From Paenibacillus aceris (GTDB taxonomy: Bacteria > Bacillota > Bacilli > Paenibacillales > NBRC-103111), in contig NZ_JAGGKV010000004.1 in NCBI RefSeq assembly GCF_017874035.1, positions 310,001-374,000 of the forward strand: a stretch of 64,000 bases of DNA. The letters run 5' to 3'. Position numbers and translations under genes: made by a program. Under the pieces are notes generated by a model. That model did no database searches. It was not told the DNA's origin and worked only from the letters and a program-made list of their open reading frames with translations. Position 1 is the first letter of the stretch; each line of letters begins with the position of its first letter. Positions 27,452 to 36,480 of the stretch are shown here, in pieces.

Positions 27452-28882
27452 TTATTGCGATGCTTGAACTTTCTCCCTGCGCCTTCTCGCAACGCCATCT
27501 TCATATGCGGCTTGAATGACAGCTTCTCTAACCTTCTCGGCAACAGACTGATTAAAAACACTTGGAATAATGTAATATTCATTCAATTCGTCTTCTCCTA
27601 CGACAGAAGCAATGGCCTTCGCCGCGGCGAGCTTCATATTTTCCGTCACTCTTGAAGCTCTGCAATCCAGCAGCCCGCGGAATAAGCCTGGGAAGCATAA
27701 CACGTTGTTGATCTGATTCGGATAGTCAGAACGGCCAGTCGCCATCACCCTAACATGCGGCTCTGCTTCCTCAGGAAGAATTTCCGGCGTAGGGTTCGCC
27801 ATTGCAAAGACAATCGCGTCTTTAGCCATTTTGGCAACATCCTCTTTCTTTAGGAGACCAGGACCGGATACACCGATGAAGATATCCGCACCCTCGATGA
27901 CCTCCGACAATGATCCGCGGATTTGCTCGGGGTTTGTGGATTCCGCGTACCATCGCCAAAACGGATTGTCGTATACACCGTCTCTCGTTATCGCGCCTTG
28001 GCGATCTACACCGATAATATTTTTCACGCCTGCGGCCATTAGCATTTTGGTGCAAGCCGTTCCAGCCGCCCCGACACCGCAAAGCACAACTTTACAATCC
28101 TCCAGACGTTTGTTCACAAGCTTTACGGCATTATATAATCCAGCCAGCAGGACAACTGCTGTTCCATGCTGGTCATCATGAAAAACAGGTATGTCCAGTT
28201 CTTCAATTAAACGTTGTTCAATTTCAAAGCAGCGAGGAGCCGAAATATCCTCCAGATTGATCCCGCCAAATGTAGGAGACAGCGCTTTCACAATATTTAC
28301 AATTTCATCCGTGTCATGCGTCGCCAGACAGATTGGAAAAGCATCCACCCCAGCCAACTGCTTAAACAACATCGCCTTACCTTCCATGACAGGCATCGCC
28401 GCTTCCGGGCCTATATTGCCAAGTCCCAAAACAGCCGTTCCGTCCGATACAACCGCTACAGTGTTCCGCTTGATCGTCAGTGTGTGCGCCAGCGACGGCT
28501 TCTCATGAATAGCCATACAGACCTTGGCCACACCCGGTGTATACACCCTGGAAAGGTCATCCCTGTTCTTGATCGGATATTTCGGACTTGTCTCGATCTT
28601 CCCTCCCAAATGAAGGAGAAATGTTTGGTCCGATACATGAACAACTTTCACGCCGGCCAACGTATGAATGGCCGCGGTGATCAGTTCCGTATGTTTGTTA
28701 TCGTAAACATTAATCGTAATATCCCGAACCGTCGTATTTTTATCCGTTCTAACGACATCAATGGCAATAATATCTCCACCGGCGTCACTAATCGCAGTCG
28801 CGATATTGCCGAACGAAGCAAGCTCCTTATCCAGCTCTAGACGCAAAATAATACTTGTATTCACTCCCGAAGGAATCGACAT
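27452..28882 (-). CDS. Malic enzyme with N-terminal ACT domain
   Basis: Oxidative decarboxylation of malate to pyruvate, cytoplasmic, 476 aa. I take the ATG at 28882 with TTGAGGTG seven bases upstream. Residues 10-85 form an ACT-like regulatory domain (IILRLELDKELASFGNIATAI). The catalytic domain has RVYTPGVAKVC, the lysine segment VMEGKAMLFKQLAG and the metal-site HDDQHGTAVV. The cofactor fold has GVGAAGTACTKML. NAD preference is likely but not proven by sequence. It sits between the DctSR sensor genes and the symporter, so imported C4 acids feed directly to pyruvate. A cre box lies upstream. Confidence 0.93.
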   Translation of the reverse strand: MSIPSGVNTSIILRLELDKELASFGNIATAISDAGGDIIAIDVVRTDKNTTVRDITINVYDNKHTELITAAIHTLAGVKVVHVSDQTFLLHLGGKIETSPKYPIKNRDDLSRVYTPGVAKVCMAIHEKPSLAHTLTIKRNTVAVVSDGTAVLGLGNIGPEAAMPVMEGKAMLFKQLAGVDAFPICLATHDTDEIVNIVKALSPTFGGINLEDISAPRCFEIEQRLIEELDIPVFHDDQHGTAVVLLAGLYNAVKLVNKRLEDCKVVLCGVGAAGTACTKMLMAAGVKNIIGVDRQGAITRDGVYDNPFWRWYAESTNPEQIRGSLSEVIEGADIFIGVSGPGLLKKEDVAKMAKDAIVFAMANPTPEILPEEAEPHVRVMATGRSDYPNQINNVLCFPGLFRGLLDCRASRVTENMKLAAAKAIASVVGEDELNEYYIIPSVFNQSVAEKVREAVIQAAYEDGVARRRREKVQASQ

Positions 28883-28934
28883 GGGGCTACACCTCAAAAC
28901 CAGATTTAAACGATAGAATCGCTTACAGGTTTCA

Positions 28935-28948
28935 TGATATCGCTTTCA
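28935..28948 (-). promoter_or_regulatory. CcpA cre box upstream of the malic enzyme gene
   Basis: TGATATCGCTTTCA matches TGWNANCGNTNWCA at all fixed positions and lies 53 bp before the start. A near-match (TAGAATCGCTTACA, one mismatch) lies 9 bp closer to the gene. It suggests glucose repression of malate use. Confidence 0.6.
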
Positions 28949-28968
28949 ATACAGGACGTGAAGAATTT

Positions 28969-28990
28969 GACCATATTGTTACTTATGGTC
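28969..28990. promoter_or_regulatory. Inverted repeat between dctR and the malic enzyme gene
   Basis: GACCATA and TATGGTC, 8 bp apart, followed on the plus strand by TTTTT. It could be the DctR binding site for the malic enzyme-symporter operon, or a weak plus-strand terminator. Confidence 0.35.
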
Positions 28991-29007
28991 TTTTTGGTCT
29001 TCATTAT

Positions 29008-29715
29008 TTATGTTTCCGCCACCCACACGTACCTGTTCACAGGTCGCCCGATACCGCCATATTCCAGATCAAGCTTGACACGTTTGCTCTTTTCTAAATA
29101 CTCCAAGTACCGGCGCGCCGTCACTCTGGCTAATCCTACCCCTTCTGCCACTTCTTCGGCAGACAGAGGCTTTTTCTTCTGGATGAGAAACAGCATCACC
29201 TGCTTCATGGTCAGCTCCTGCAGACCTTTCGGCAGTTCCATGTCTACCCCCGTTGCTAACGGAATGCCAGCGGTCGGCATTTGGTGTTTGACGCGCAGCA
29301 GTTGATCCAGATCCGCTTGCGACATTTTCACATCTTTATTAAGCCTTTCTTTCATCATCCGGTAATTTTCCAAAGCCTCTTTGACCCGCTCAAATTTAAA
29401 AGGCTTCATAATGTAATCAACCGCTCCTTGATGAAGCATGCGCTGAATGGTTGGAATATCATTCGCAGCGGTTATGATCATCGCATCCACATCCAACTGC
29501 TCAGTCCTAATTTGCTGAAGAAGTTCAACTCCGCTCTGCCCGGGCATATAAATGTCCAAAATCACCAGATGCGGCTGCAGCTCACGAACCCGCTCCGCAC
29601 CTTCCGTTCCATTCGATGCCGTTCCAATAATCTCAAAGCCGGGAACACGCTCCACAAATTGTTTATTCACCTCAAGTACCATCGGATCATCTTCAACCAG
29701 CACGACTTTAAACAT
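29008..29715 (-). CDS. dctR: Response regulator DctR (CitB/DcuR family)
   Basis: Cytoplasmic regulator of 235 aa. The receiver has LVEDD and Asp54 in LDIYMPGQSG, with Lys in YIMKPFKFER. The C-terminal third is a winged-helix-like DNA-binding domain of the CitT/DcuR type (KPLSAEEVAEGVGLARVTARRYLEYLEKS). It overlaps the DctS kinase gene by 8 bp. The expected targets are the malic enzyme and symporter genes that follow. Confidence 0.92.
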   Translation of the reverse strand: MFKVVLVEDDPMVLEVNKQFVERVPGFEIIGTASNGTEGAERVRELQPHLVILDIYMPGQSGVELLQQIRTEQLDVDAMIITAANDIPTIQRMLHQGAVDYIMKPFKFERVKEALENYRMMKERLNKDVKMSQADLDQLLRVKHQMPTAGIPLATGVDMELPKGLQELTMKQVMLFLIQKKKPLSAEEVAEGVGLARVTARRYLEYLEKSKRVKLDLEYGGIGRPVNRYVWVAET

Positions 29716-31318
29716 TAGAATCCCTCTCTCCTCTGATCATCGGAAAAGTCAACATGATGCTTGTCCCTTGTCCGAGCTTTGACTCCACTCCCATATGCCC
29801 ACCGCACTTACTCACTATGTTCGATATCAAATACAAACCGATTCCTCTGTTCCCGCCGGATTTCGTTGAATATCCCCGTTCAAAAATATGCTGCTTCGTT
29901 TCCTCATCCATCCCGCTTCCGTTATCCTCGACCAGAATAGACAGAACCTCATCATCCTGCTCCAAGCTGATAAAAACCTCTTTGGTCTCTTCTTGATGCT
30001 TCAAGGCATCGAATGCGTTCTCAATCAAATTCCCTAAGATAACAACGACATCATGATGGTCCAAATGCTTTGGAAACCGCATCATGCGGCTGCCCCGATC
30101 CAGACGCACCTCGATTCCCAATTCCTTGCCGCGGCTGATTTTCCCGATTAATAATCCCGCCACATTTTCATCTGCGATCTTACTGGATACAAAACCGCTT
30201 AGTTCAGACTGCGCCTCCATCGTTTGAAACAAATAATCCAGCGCCTTCTGCTTGTGATCGAGCTGAATCAGTCCGCCTATCGTATGAAGCTTATTCATAT
30301 ATTCATGATTCTGTACCCGAAGCGCATCGACAAAGGCTTTGACGCCGGTAAGTTCCTCTGCGATTTTCGTAACCTCCGTCCGATCCTGAAAAATAGCCAC
30401 AGCGCCTACCGTTTGATGCCCCAGCTTAATAGGCACACGGTTACTAAAAATTTGCATACCGCCGACATAAATCTCTTGGTTAAAGATAGGATGATTCAAC
30501 TGCAAAATTTCCGGGAGTCTGGTGTCCGGAAGCACTTCTCGGATAGGTCGTCCCAGAACGTCACCGACAATCTGCAGCATGCTTTTGGCTTTATCGTTAA
30601 ATACCGTAATGTTCTCCCAGCGGTCAATTGCAATGACTCCTTCATGCATGGCGTTAAAAGTAGCCGTACGTTCCACTAACAACTGAGCGATTTCCTCTGG
30701 CTCCAATTGAAACATCTGCTCTTTAATATGCCGCGACAGCATCCATGAACCCCAGACTCCAAACAGCAAAGACAGCAAAACGGTTACATAAATCTGTCCT
30801 CTCATAGCCAGAATTACGCCTGCAAGACCAGGCACCAACTCTCCGACAAGCACGACGCCAACTTGTTCATGCTCTTCATTCATCACCGGGACAAAAGCCC
30901 TGATCGCCGTTCCCTGCTCCCCATTCGCTTTGGATAAATACGTATGCTCTGCAAAAGCCGAGTGTTCGTCACTTCCCTGTGACACCTCTCCGATTCGACT
31001 GCTTGCAGGGTGCGACCAACGAATGCCCGCCATATCCATCACAACGATATAATCGACATCATTAATAATTCGGATCCGTTCAGCGATTGGATTAATTTCC
31101 TGGCGGTTTCCTCCTGTTGACACCCCGCTTATAATAGAGGGAAGCTGCGCTACAGTTCTAGCAGTGACAAGCAGTCTTTGCCCCAATTCTTCCTCCTGTA
31201 AGTGCACGACCCGTCCAATCAAAATAATGCCGCCAATACATATCGCAAACAAAACGATGCCGAAAGTCAGGATCGTTATTTTCCAATTCATGCGAAGCGC
31301 CTTCATCTTCAGCAACAC
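29708..31318 (-). CDS. dctS: C4-dicarboxylate sensor kinase DctS (CitA/DcuS family)
   Basis: Membrane sensor kinase of 536 aa. It has helices at about 13-33 and 180-200 flanking an extracellular PAS/PDC sensor. A cytoplasmic PAS follows (about 215-325; AMHEGVIAIDRWENITVFN). The dimerisation helix holds the phospho-His in VQNHEYMNKLHTIGG. The ATPase has NLIENAFDA, DNGSGM and GNRGIGLYLISNIV. The start is a GTG with AAGAAGGTG upstream; the ATG four codons on is an alternative. It is divergent from dctB, as in Bacillus subtilis, where DctB and the transporter act as co-sensors. Confidence 0.92.
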   Translation of the reverse strand: MLLKMKALRMNWKITILTFGIVLFAICIGGIILIGRVVHLQEEELGQRLLVTARTVAQLPSIISGVSTGGNRQEINPIAERIRIINDVDYIVVMDMAGIRWSHPASSRIGEVSQGSDEHSAFAEHTYLSKANGEQGTAIRAFVPVMNEEHEQVGVVLVGELVPGLAGVILAMRGQIYVTVLLSLLFGVWGSWMLSRHIKEQMFQLEPEEIAQLLVERTATFNAMHEGVIAIDRWENITVFNDKAKSMLQIVGDVLGRPIREVLPDTRLPEILQLNHPIFNQEIYVGGMQIFSNRVPIKLGHQTVGAVAIFQDRTEVTKIAEELTGVKAFVDALRVQNHEYMNKLHTIGGLIQLDHKQKALDYLFQTMEAQSELSGFVSSKIADENVAGLLIGKISRGKELGIEVRLDRGSRMMRFPKHLDHHDVVVILGNLIENAFDALKHQEETKEVFISLEQDDEVLSILVEDNGSGMDEETKQHIFERGYSTKSGGNRGIGLYLISNIVSKCGGHMGVESKLGQGTSIMLTFPMIRGERDSNV

Positions 31319-31406
31319 GTTTCACCTTCTTCAAACAGGCTGTTTCTAAGTTCATCATACAATATGTTAAACTGATTTTATACTTCAGAGGCAAACGGAG
31401 GTAAGA

Positions 31407-32471
31407 ATGAGAACGATATCGGGAATCGCCTTATTTGTTATAGCTGGCCTCCTAACGGCAGTAGGAATCGGCTTCTCTTCTCAATTTAATAGCGGTCCCC
31501 ATGCTTATGACGATGAACAAACCGGACTGAACGAGCAAACGCTTATCCGTTTTAGCTTCGTCGTCGCCGAAAATACACCTAAAGGACTCGCCGCGCAGAA
31601 ATTCGCTCAAATCGTGAAAGAGAAAACGAATGACCATATCAAAGTAGAGCTTTTCCCTAATGGAAGCTTATATAATGAAACCGATGAGATGGAGGCTTTG
31701 CAGCGAGGCAGCGTACAGATGATAGCACCCAGCTTCTCCAATATATCCGAGGTCGTCCCGGAGTGGATGGTTATGGACCTTCCTTTTGCCTTCCACAATG
31801 AAGAAGACGTCGAGAAAGCATTTCGCGGTAAAATAGGGTCCATTTTGCAAAAAAAATTGGAGTCAAATGGAATGGTCGGCCTCGGATTTTGGGCAAACGG
31901 CTTTCAGCAGATGACTTCGAATCAAAGACCGCTTATTCATCCTGAAGATTTTCACGATTTGAAATTCAGGATTTTACCCAGCAAAGTCATTGAATCCCAG
32001 TTCCGGCAGCTGAAAGCAAGAACCTACCCTATCCCATTTAATCAGGTATATCGCAGCATGGAGTCCGGTGATGTCGATTCCGGTGAAAATTCCATTTCAA
32101 ACATATACTCAAAGAAACTGTACCAGGTTCAAAAGTATATGACTCTTAGCAATCATGCTTTTTTAGGCTATGGCGTCCTCATGAACAGGTCATTTTGGAA
32201 CAATTCACTAACCTCCGCACAAAGAGAGGCCCTCACGGAGGCCATGCAGGAAACAACAATATGGGCGAATCAGAATGCGATATCCATCAATCAAAAACAA
32301 TGGGACGAACTCAAAAGAATGAGCCAACTACAAATCCACATCCTTACTGAAGATGAACGTGCTGAATGGCAGCAGGTGCTTGAACCCGTCTATCGCGAAG
32401 CTCAAACCTTTATCGGTAAGGAACTTATTGGGGCTGTAAATGAGCTTAGGGGTAGGAACTTTGCAGAGTGA
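31407..32471 (+). CDS. dctB: TRAP-type dicarboxylate-binding protein DctB
   Basis: Extracytoplasmic binding protein of the DctP/TRAP family, 354 aa. An N-terminal membrane segment (residues 6-22) acts as signal or anchor. Family landmarks include ENTPKGLAAQKFAQIVKEKT, LFPNGSLYNETDEMEALQRG, GFWANGFQQMTSNQRP and the substrate-Arg region LKFRILPSKVIESQ. No TRAP membrane subunits (DctQ/DctM) are encoded here. It therefore probably presents the ligand to DctS rather than to a TRAP carrier, as described for Bacillus subtilis DctB. The start ATG has GGAGGTAAGA. Confidence 0.9.
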   Translation: MRTISGIALFVIAGLLTAVGIGFSSQFNSGPHAYDDEQTGLNEQTLIRFSFVVAENTPKGLAAQKFAQIVKEKTNDHIKVELFPNGSLYNETDEMEALQRGSVQMIAPSFSNISEVVPEWMVMDLPFAFHNEEDVEKAFRGKIGSILQKKLESNGMVGLGFWANGFQQMTSNQRPLIHPEDFHDLKFRILPSKVIESQFRQLKARTYPIPFNQVYRSMESGDVDSGENSISNIYSKKLYQVQKYMTLSNHAFLGYGVLMNRSFWNNSLTSAQREALTEAMQETTIWANQNAISINQKQWDELKRMSQLQIHILTEDERAEWQQVLEPVYREAQTFIGKELIGAVNELRGRNFAE

Positions 32472-32493
32472 ATGGTTTTACAAAACCATTTTC
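32471..32493 (+). terminator. Terminator of dctB
   Basis: AATGGTTTT and AAAACCATT form a tight hairpin overlapping the stop codon, followed by a short TTC tail. Modest strength. Confidence 0.55.
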
Positions 32494-32513
32494 AATGACA
32501 AGCTCCCCCCAAC

Positions 32514-32543
32514 AAAAAAAGACGCCCTCATATAGAAGACGCC
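32514..32543 (-). terminator. Terminator of the SLH protein gene
   Basis: On the minus strand a 9-bp stem with G-U pairs (GGCGTCTTC with GAGGGCGTC) is followed by seven T. It lies just past the SLH gene stop and converges with the dctB terminator. Confidence 0.7.
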
Positions 32544-32554
32544 AATCTCTCAAC

Positions 32555-34852
32555 CTATTTCAATTCCGTAATGAACCTATCTACGTCACCGGCTGGAGTA
32601 CTTACGGTTTCGTACACTTTAATGGAAACATTGTTTCGAGTTTGATCTTGAGTAAGATTGCTGAAGCTTAATTGCTGGGTGCCGCTCACCAGGCGATTTG
32701 TCCCGGTAAAAGGGAAAGAACTCGAACCCAAGGAACGTCCTAGAGAATCAACTAGCTCAAACTTCATCTTGGAAAAGTTAGTATCGAGCACGACTTCCGC
32801 ATCGCGTTCAATGTCCATATCCAGATTTAATTTATATGTATATGAAAATCCGGTTGCACCTATCGTGGTCAACTGAGACAATGTCCAGCTTTTCAAATTT
32901 AGCTTGAATGGGTAAAATGAAATGCTGTTATGATCATTGTCGTTTTGAATACTTACCTTGTAGCTGGCAATGGTGGACTTGTAGGCAGAATTGGATAACA
33001 GCTCTTGAACATTCAATTGATATTGCTCATTTTGCTCCGTGGATGGCAGGTTGAAACCATAGCTGACGACGATCCCCGTTCCTGGAGCTATCTCTTGTGC
33101 GCTGACCGTTTGACGGCTTCCTGCATACGTTTTGCCCTCTTTACCGGCTAACTCCGCTCCGAAAGCTGGAACCGGAATAGGCTTATCGCTTTTGTTGACC
33201 AGCATGAATTTAGCTAATCCCGTTTTATTTCCGGTTTCTCCATTATTCGTTACGTGCAGCTCTTCAAGCGAAACGTTCAGATTCGGATTAATGAAATTAT
33301 TCATTGGCTTGAATACCATCGGCGTACCGAAAATGTAGGAGTTTCCGACTGGTCCTGTGGTAACTCCATCGTTCACTGGAAGCCGGAATCCAATGCGTCC
33401 TGTGTAATATTGAATCGGCGCAGTCTGTCCTTGCTTCAAGAAGCTTTCAGTCGATAGAACGTAAAAGGCATCCAGCAGCGCATCCGTATCGGTGGTGATC
33501 GCAAAATGAATCGACTTATGCTCACCCGCATTTATCGAAATCGGCGTCTCTTCTACCCGTTTTCCGATAAAGGATTGGCTCCCCGCTTTCCCGCTTAGCA
33601 CAAAATCCGGAATGGTTTCCGCATAGCTTCCTTGATTCTCCGCCTGAACCTCCACGATATAAGTCGGAGTTTGTCCGGTAAACTGCTTGGACATGTTCAC
33701 GGCTGAATACTTCAGTGCGGAAGTTTCGCCTGGGATGGCAAACCGCACTCCCCAATCGCCTATTAAGGCAGGATCTTTTATTTCCGCATCTTTGCCTCGC
33801 CACACGATGGAGTCGACAGCCGCATCTGCCAGAAGCGTCTCCCTTTTAGGATATACATCTTGATTGACATCGACCCATTGAAGATTCGTCAACCCAACAT
33901 CCGTTTTGATACCAATATCGGTCATATAGCTTAGTGTGACATTACCCTGTGGAAGAATGGAACGAGAATTGCTTGCGCTCGCCTGAAGGGTGTAAACCGT
34001 ACCGTCCGCCGTTTTGATGCGAAGCTCATAATCCGGGATTCGAATCGTAGATCCGGATGTGTTATTCAATTTGATGACGGCTCCTACTCGCCAGCCCTCG
34101 GGTGTTTTTTCTTGAAAAACACTTTTGATTTGAGCCTGCGCATGATCCGTTAGGGAATAAGTTTTCAATTCATCTACCGGGAGTTCTTTTTGAACAGTTC
34201 TCCCAGGTACATACTGGCGCTTCGCTTCATAAGAAGAAGTAACCAACAGCTCTCGGGTTGCAGGCGAAATCCCTCCGAACCTCCCGTCACTTTGATTCCC
34301 GAGTAGATTCAGCTGTACAGCCAAAGCGGCATATCCCTTGGCCCAGCTGGAAACCGTACTGTCGTTCCCCCCTGAATTCGATCTTACTTCAGCCTCTTTA
34401 TTCAAACCGCGGATCAGGAATGCGGCCAGTTGTTCTTTGGTTACTTCGCCTGCCGGATTATACGTGTTTTCGCCATACCCATCTGTAAGATTGGCAGCTT
34501 TCAGTGCCTCGATATAAGGAAGCGCATAGCCATTGGCAGGATCAGATGTGCTCACATCGCTGAAGCTGGAGACGCTTAGTGAAGCATCCACCTTCAAACC
34601 GAAAATCAAAGCGGCTGCCTTCGCGAATTGGGCGCGGTTCATTTTATCATGAAGGCCAAACACCTTGTCGCTCACGCCATCGAAAATACCCTCTGAAATC
34701 ATGGCATCAAATTTAGCTTTTGTTCCTGCATCCAGCTGATTCAAATCGCTGAAATCTAAAGAGGATTTAGTAGAAGCGGCCACTGCCGCTACCGAAGAAA
34801 ACAAGGCAGCGGCCATAGACGCGCTGATGATAACGGATAATCTCTTCTTCAT
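32555..34852 (-). CDS. SLH-domain surface protein with Ig-like repeats
   Basis: Secreted S-layer-associated protein of 765 aa. I use the ATG at 34852 (GGGAGG upstream), giving a signal peptide MKKRLSVIISASMAAALF ending near VAAVA. Residues 30-220 hold three SLH domains (LHDKMNRAQFAKAAALIFGL; YGENTYNPAGEVTKEQLAAF; FGGISPATRELL). The rest is beta-rich, with three or four Ig-like segments of about 110-130 residues resembling FxLYD/DUF4352 folds (VGAVIKLNNTSGSTIRIPDY; IVEVQAENQGSYAETIPDF; KFMLVNKSDKPIPVPAF). It has no catalytic motif that I recognise. It starts 51 bp after the MFS exporter gene and may be cotranscribed with it. Confidence 0.85.
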   Translation of the reverse strand: MKKRLSVIISASMAAALFSSVAAVAASTKSSLDFSDLNQLDAGTKAKFDAMISEGIFDGVSDKVFGLHDKMNRAQFAKAAALIFGLKVDASLSVSSFSDVSTSDPANGYALPYIEALKAANLTDGYGENTYNPAGEVTKEQLAAFLIRGLNKEAEVRSNSGGNDSTVSSWAKGYAALAVQLNLLGNQSDGRFGGISPATRELLVTSSYEAKRQYVPGRTVQKELPVDELKTYSLTDHAQAQIKSVFQEKTPEGWRVGAVIKLNNTSGSTIRIPDYELRIKTADGTVYTLQASASNSRSILPQGNVTLSYMTDIGIKTDVGLTNLQWVDVNQDVYPKRETLLADAAVDSIVWRGKDAEIKDPALIGDWGVRFAIPGETSALKYSAVNMSKQFTGQTPTYIVEVQAENQGSYAETIPDFVLSGKAGSQSFIGKRVEETPISINAGEHKSIHFAITTDTDALLDAFYVLSTESFLKQGQTAPIQYYTGRIGFRLPVNDGVTTGPVGNSYIFGTPMVFKPMNNFINPNLNVSLEELHVTNNGETGNKTGLAKFMLVNKSDKPIPVPAFGAELAGKEGKTYAGSRQTVSAQEIAPGTGIVVSYGFNLPSTEQNEQYQLNVQELLSNSAYKSTIASYKVSIQNDNDHNSISFYPFKLNLKSWTLSQLTTIGATGFSYTYKLNLDMDIERDAEVVLDTNFSKMKFELVDSLGRSLGSSSFPFTGTNRLVSGTQQLSFSNLTQDQTRNNVSIKVYETVSTPAGDVDRFITELK

Positions 34853-34903
34853 AGTCTTGTGCCTCCCAAAATAATTCGATCTTAAGCCTCGCATGCGTGG
34901 CCG

Positions 34904-36469
34904 TTATTCTTTGACTTCGACCGGCGCCTTTTTCCTCGTAATAAATAAGAGAACGAACGGAATACATACAAAAGCCGGTATTGCGGAAATAAAAAAGGTA
35001 TCTGCAATTGACCTGACATAGGCTTCTTTTTGCATGAATCCGGCCAGGTAGGAAGTAGCTGTACCCGAGGCTGTGGCCATATCTACCGCCCACGCATAGA
35101 TGGCGCCGGTAAGTGAGGATATCGTACTGTTCGCCATATAGGAATCAATCGGCACACTTTCTGAAATGTGCTGATAATGTATGACCTGGCGACTGCTCAT
35201 AATCGCTGTAAATATGGCAATCCCAAGTGAACCTGCCACTTGACGGCATACGTTTGAAAGCGGCGAGGCGTTGCCTACTTGCTGCGGAGTCACCGCGTTC
35301 ATTCCCGCTGAGGTTAACGGCATCATACAAACGCCTATTCCGATGCCTCGAATCGATAATATGAGATTGAACCAACCGGTCGGCGTATCCGCCGTCAATT
35401 GATGCAATTGCAAGGTCGTTACCCCGAGGATGGTCAGACCGGCAATGCAAATAGGAACAATCCCGAATCGATCCGCCAGCTTCCCGCTAATGGCCATCAT
35501 CACCGCCATCGCGATAGATTGCGGCATCAAGAGCATTCCGGTCTGCATGGCCGTAAGCCCTTGAATACTTTGCAGATAAACCGGGGCTAAGAACGTGCCG
35601 CCCATCATCCCTACCATGACCAAGCTGCCCGCGATAACGCTAACTGTAAATTTAAGATTTTTAAATAAGTACAGATCCAAGACAGGCTGCTTCGTTCCCA
35701 GCTCCACCCAGATCAACAGGACTAAACTGAAGAAAGCTACAAACAACAGGCTGACAATGAATAACGATGTCCAACCTAGCGATTGCCCTTTGCTTAAAGC
35801 CAGCAGCAAGCTCCCGAAGAAAATCATGGACAAAATGGCCCCAGGGGTGTCAAATTTTAGTCCAGATGTGCGTGGCGACTCTTTCATGAGAATCTTTCCT
35901 AATACAACAGCCAGAATCCCGATCGGCACATTGATGAAAAAGAGAATCCGCCAGCTGAAATTCTGGATCAGATATCCCCCGAATGTCGGCCCGAGAGCGG
36001 GAGCCACCATGGCGGCGATCCCCCACAGACCCATAGCCGTTCCTGTTTTCTCCTTTGGGAAGGTCGTAAAAATAATCGACATCCCGACCGGCATGATGAA
36101 GCCGCCCGCGAACCCTTGAATAATCCTGAAAATAATCATTGTGTTGGCACTCCAGGCCAAACCGCATAGTACGGAAAACACAGTAAACCCAGCTACGGAG
36201 TAGATAAATAAGTTCTTATTCCCGAATCTCGCGCCCAAATATCCACTCATCGGAATGACCATGGCGGAAGCTAGCGTATAGCCTGTAATGATCCACTGCA
36301 TGGTCGTGAGATCCGAACCGAATACGGCGACGAACTTGTTCATGGCCACGTTCATTAAGCTGCTGTTCAACACAGCGACAAAGGTGCCTATGATGATGGC
36401 AATAAGCGAAAACCACATTTGACTGTTGCCTTCTGATTTTTGTTGTGTAACCACCGATTCATCGGCCAT
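34904..36469 (-). CDS. MFS multidrug exporter, DHA2 (EmrB/QacA) family
   Basis: Proton antiporter with 14 predicted helices, 521 aa. The loop 2-3 motif is SGYLGARFGNKNLF. Motif C is seen in GLWGIAAMVAPALGPTFGGYL, and the DHA2 feature RILFFINVPIGI follows. It is the third gene of an operon with two HlyD-type adaptors under a divergent TetR regulator. EmrB-type pumps normally work with one EmrA adaptor. Substrate unknown; drugs or lipophilic toxins are usual. Confidence 0.93.
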   Translation of the reverse strand: MADESVVTQQKSEGNSQMWFSLIAIIIGTFVAVLNSSLMNVAMNKFVAVFGSDLTTMQWIITGYTLASAMVIPMSGYLGARFGNKNLFIYSVAGFTVFSVLCGLAWSANTMIIFRIIQGFAGGFIMPVGMSIIFTTFPKEKTGTAMGLWGIAAMVAPALGPTFGGYLIQNFSWRILFFINVPIGILAVVLGKILMKESPRTSGLKFDTPGAILSMIFFGSLLLALSKGQSLGWTSLFIVSLLFVAFFSLVLLIWVELGTKQPVLDLYLFKNLKFTVSVIAGSLVMVGMMGGTFLAPVYLQSIQGLTAMQTGMLLMPQSIAMAVMMAISGKLADRFGIVPICIAGLTILGVTTLQLHQLTADTPTGWFNLILSIRGIGIGVCMMPLTSAGMNAVTPQQVGNASPLSNVCRQVAGSLGIAIFTAIMSSRQVIHYQHISESVPIDSYMANSTISSLTGAIYAWAVDMATASGTATSYLAGFMQKEAYVRSIADTFFISAIPAFVCIPFVLLFITRKKAPVEVKE

Positions 36470-36480
36470 AAGAGTGCCTC

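Noticed and set aside
31407..32471. Complete TRAP transporter
   Set aside because: Only the binding protein is present; no DctQ or DctM genes lie within the window.
32521..32543. Direct repeat of GACGCC
   Set aside because: Explained better as the two arms of a G-U-containing terminator stem.
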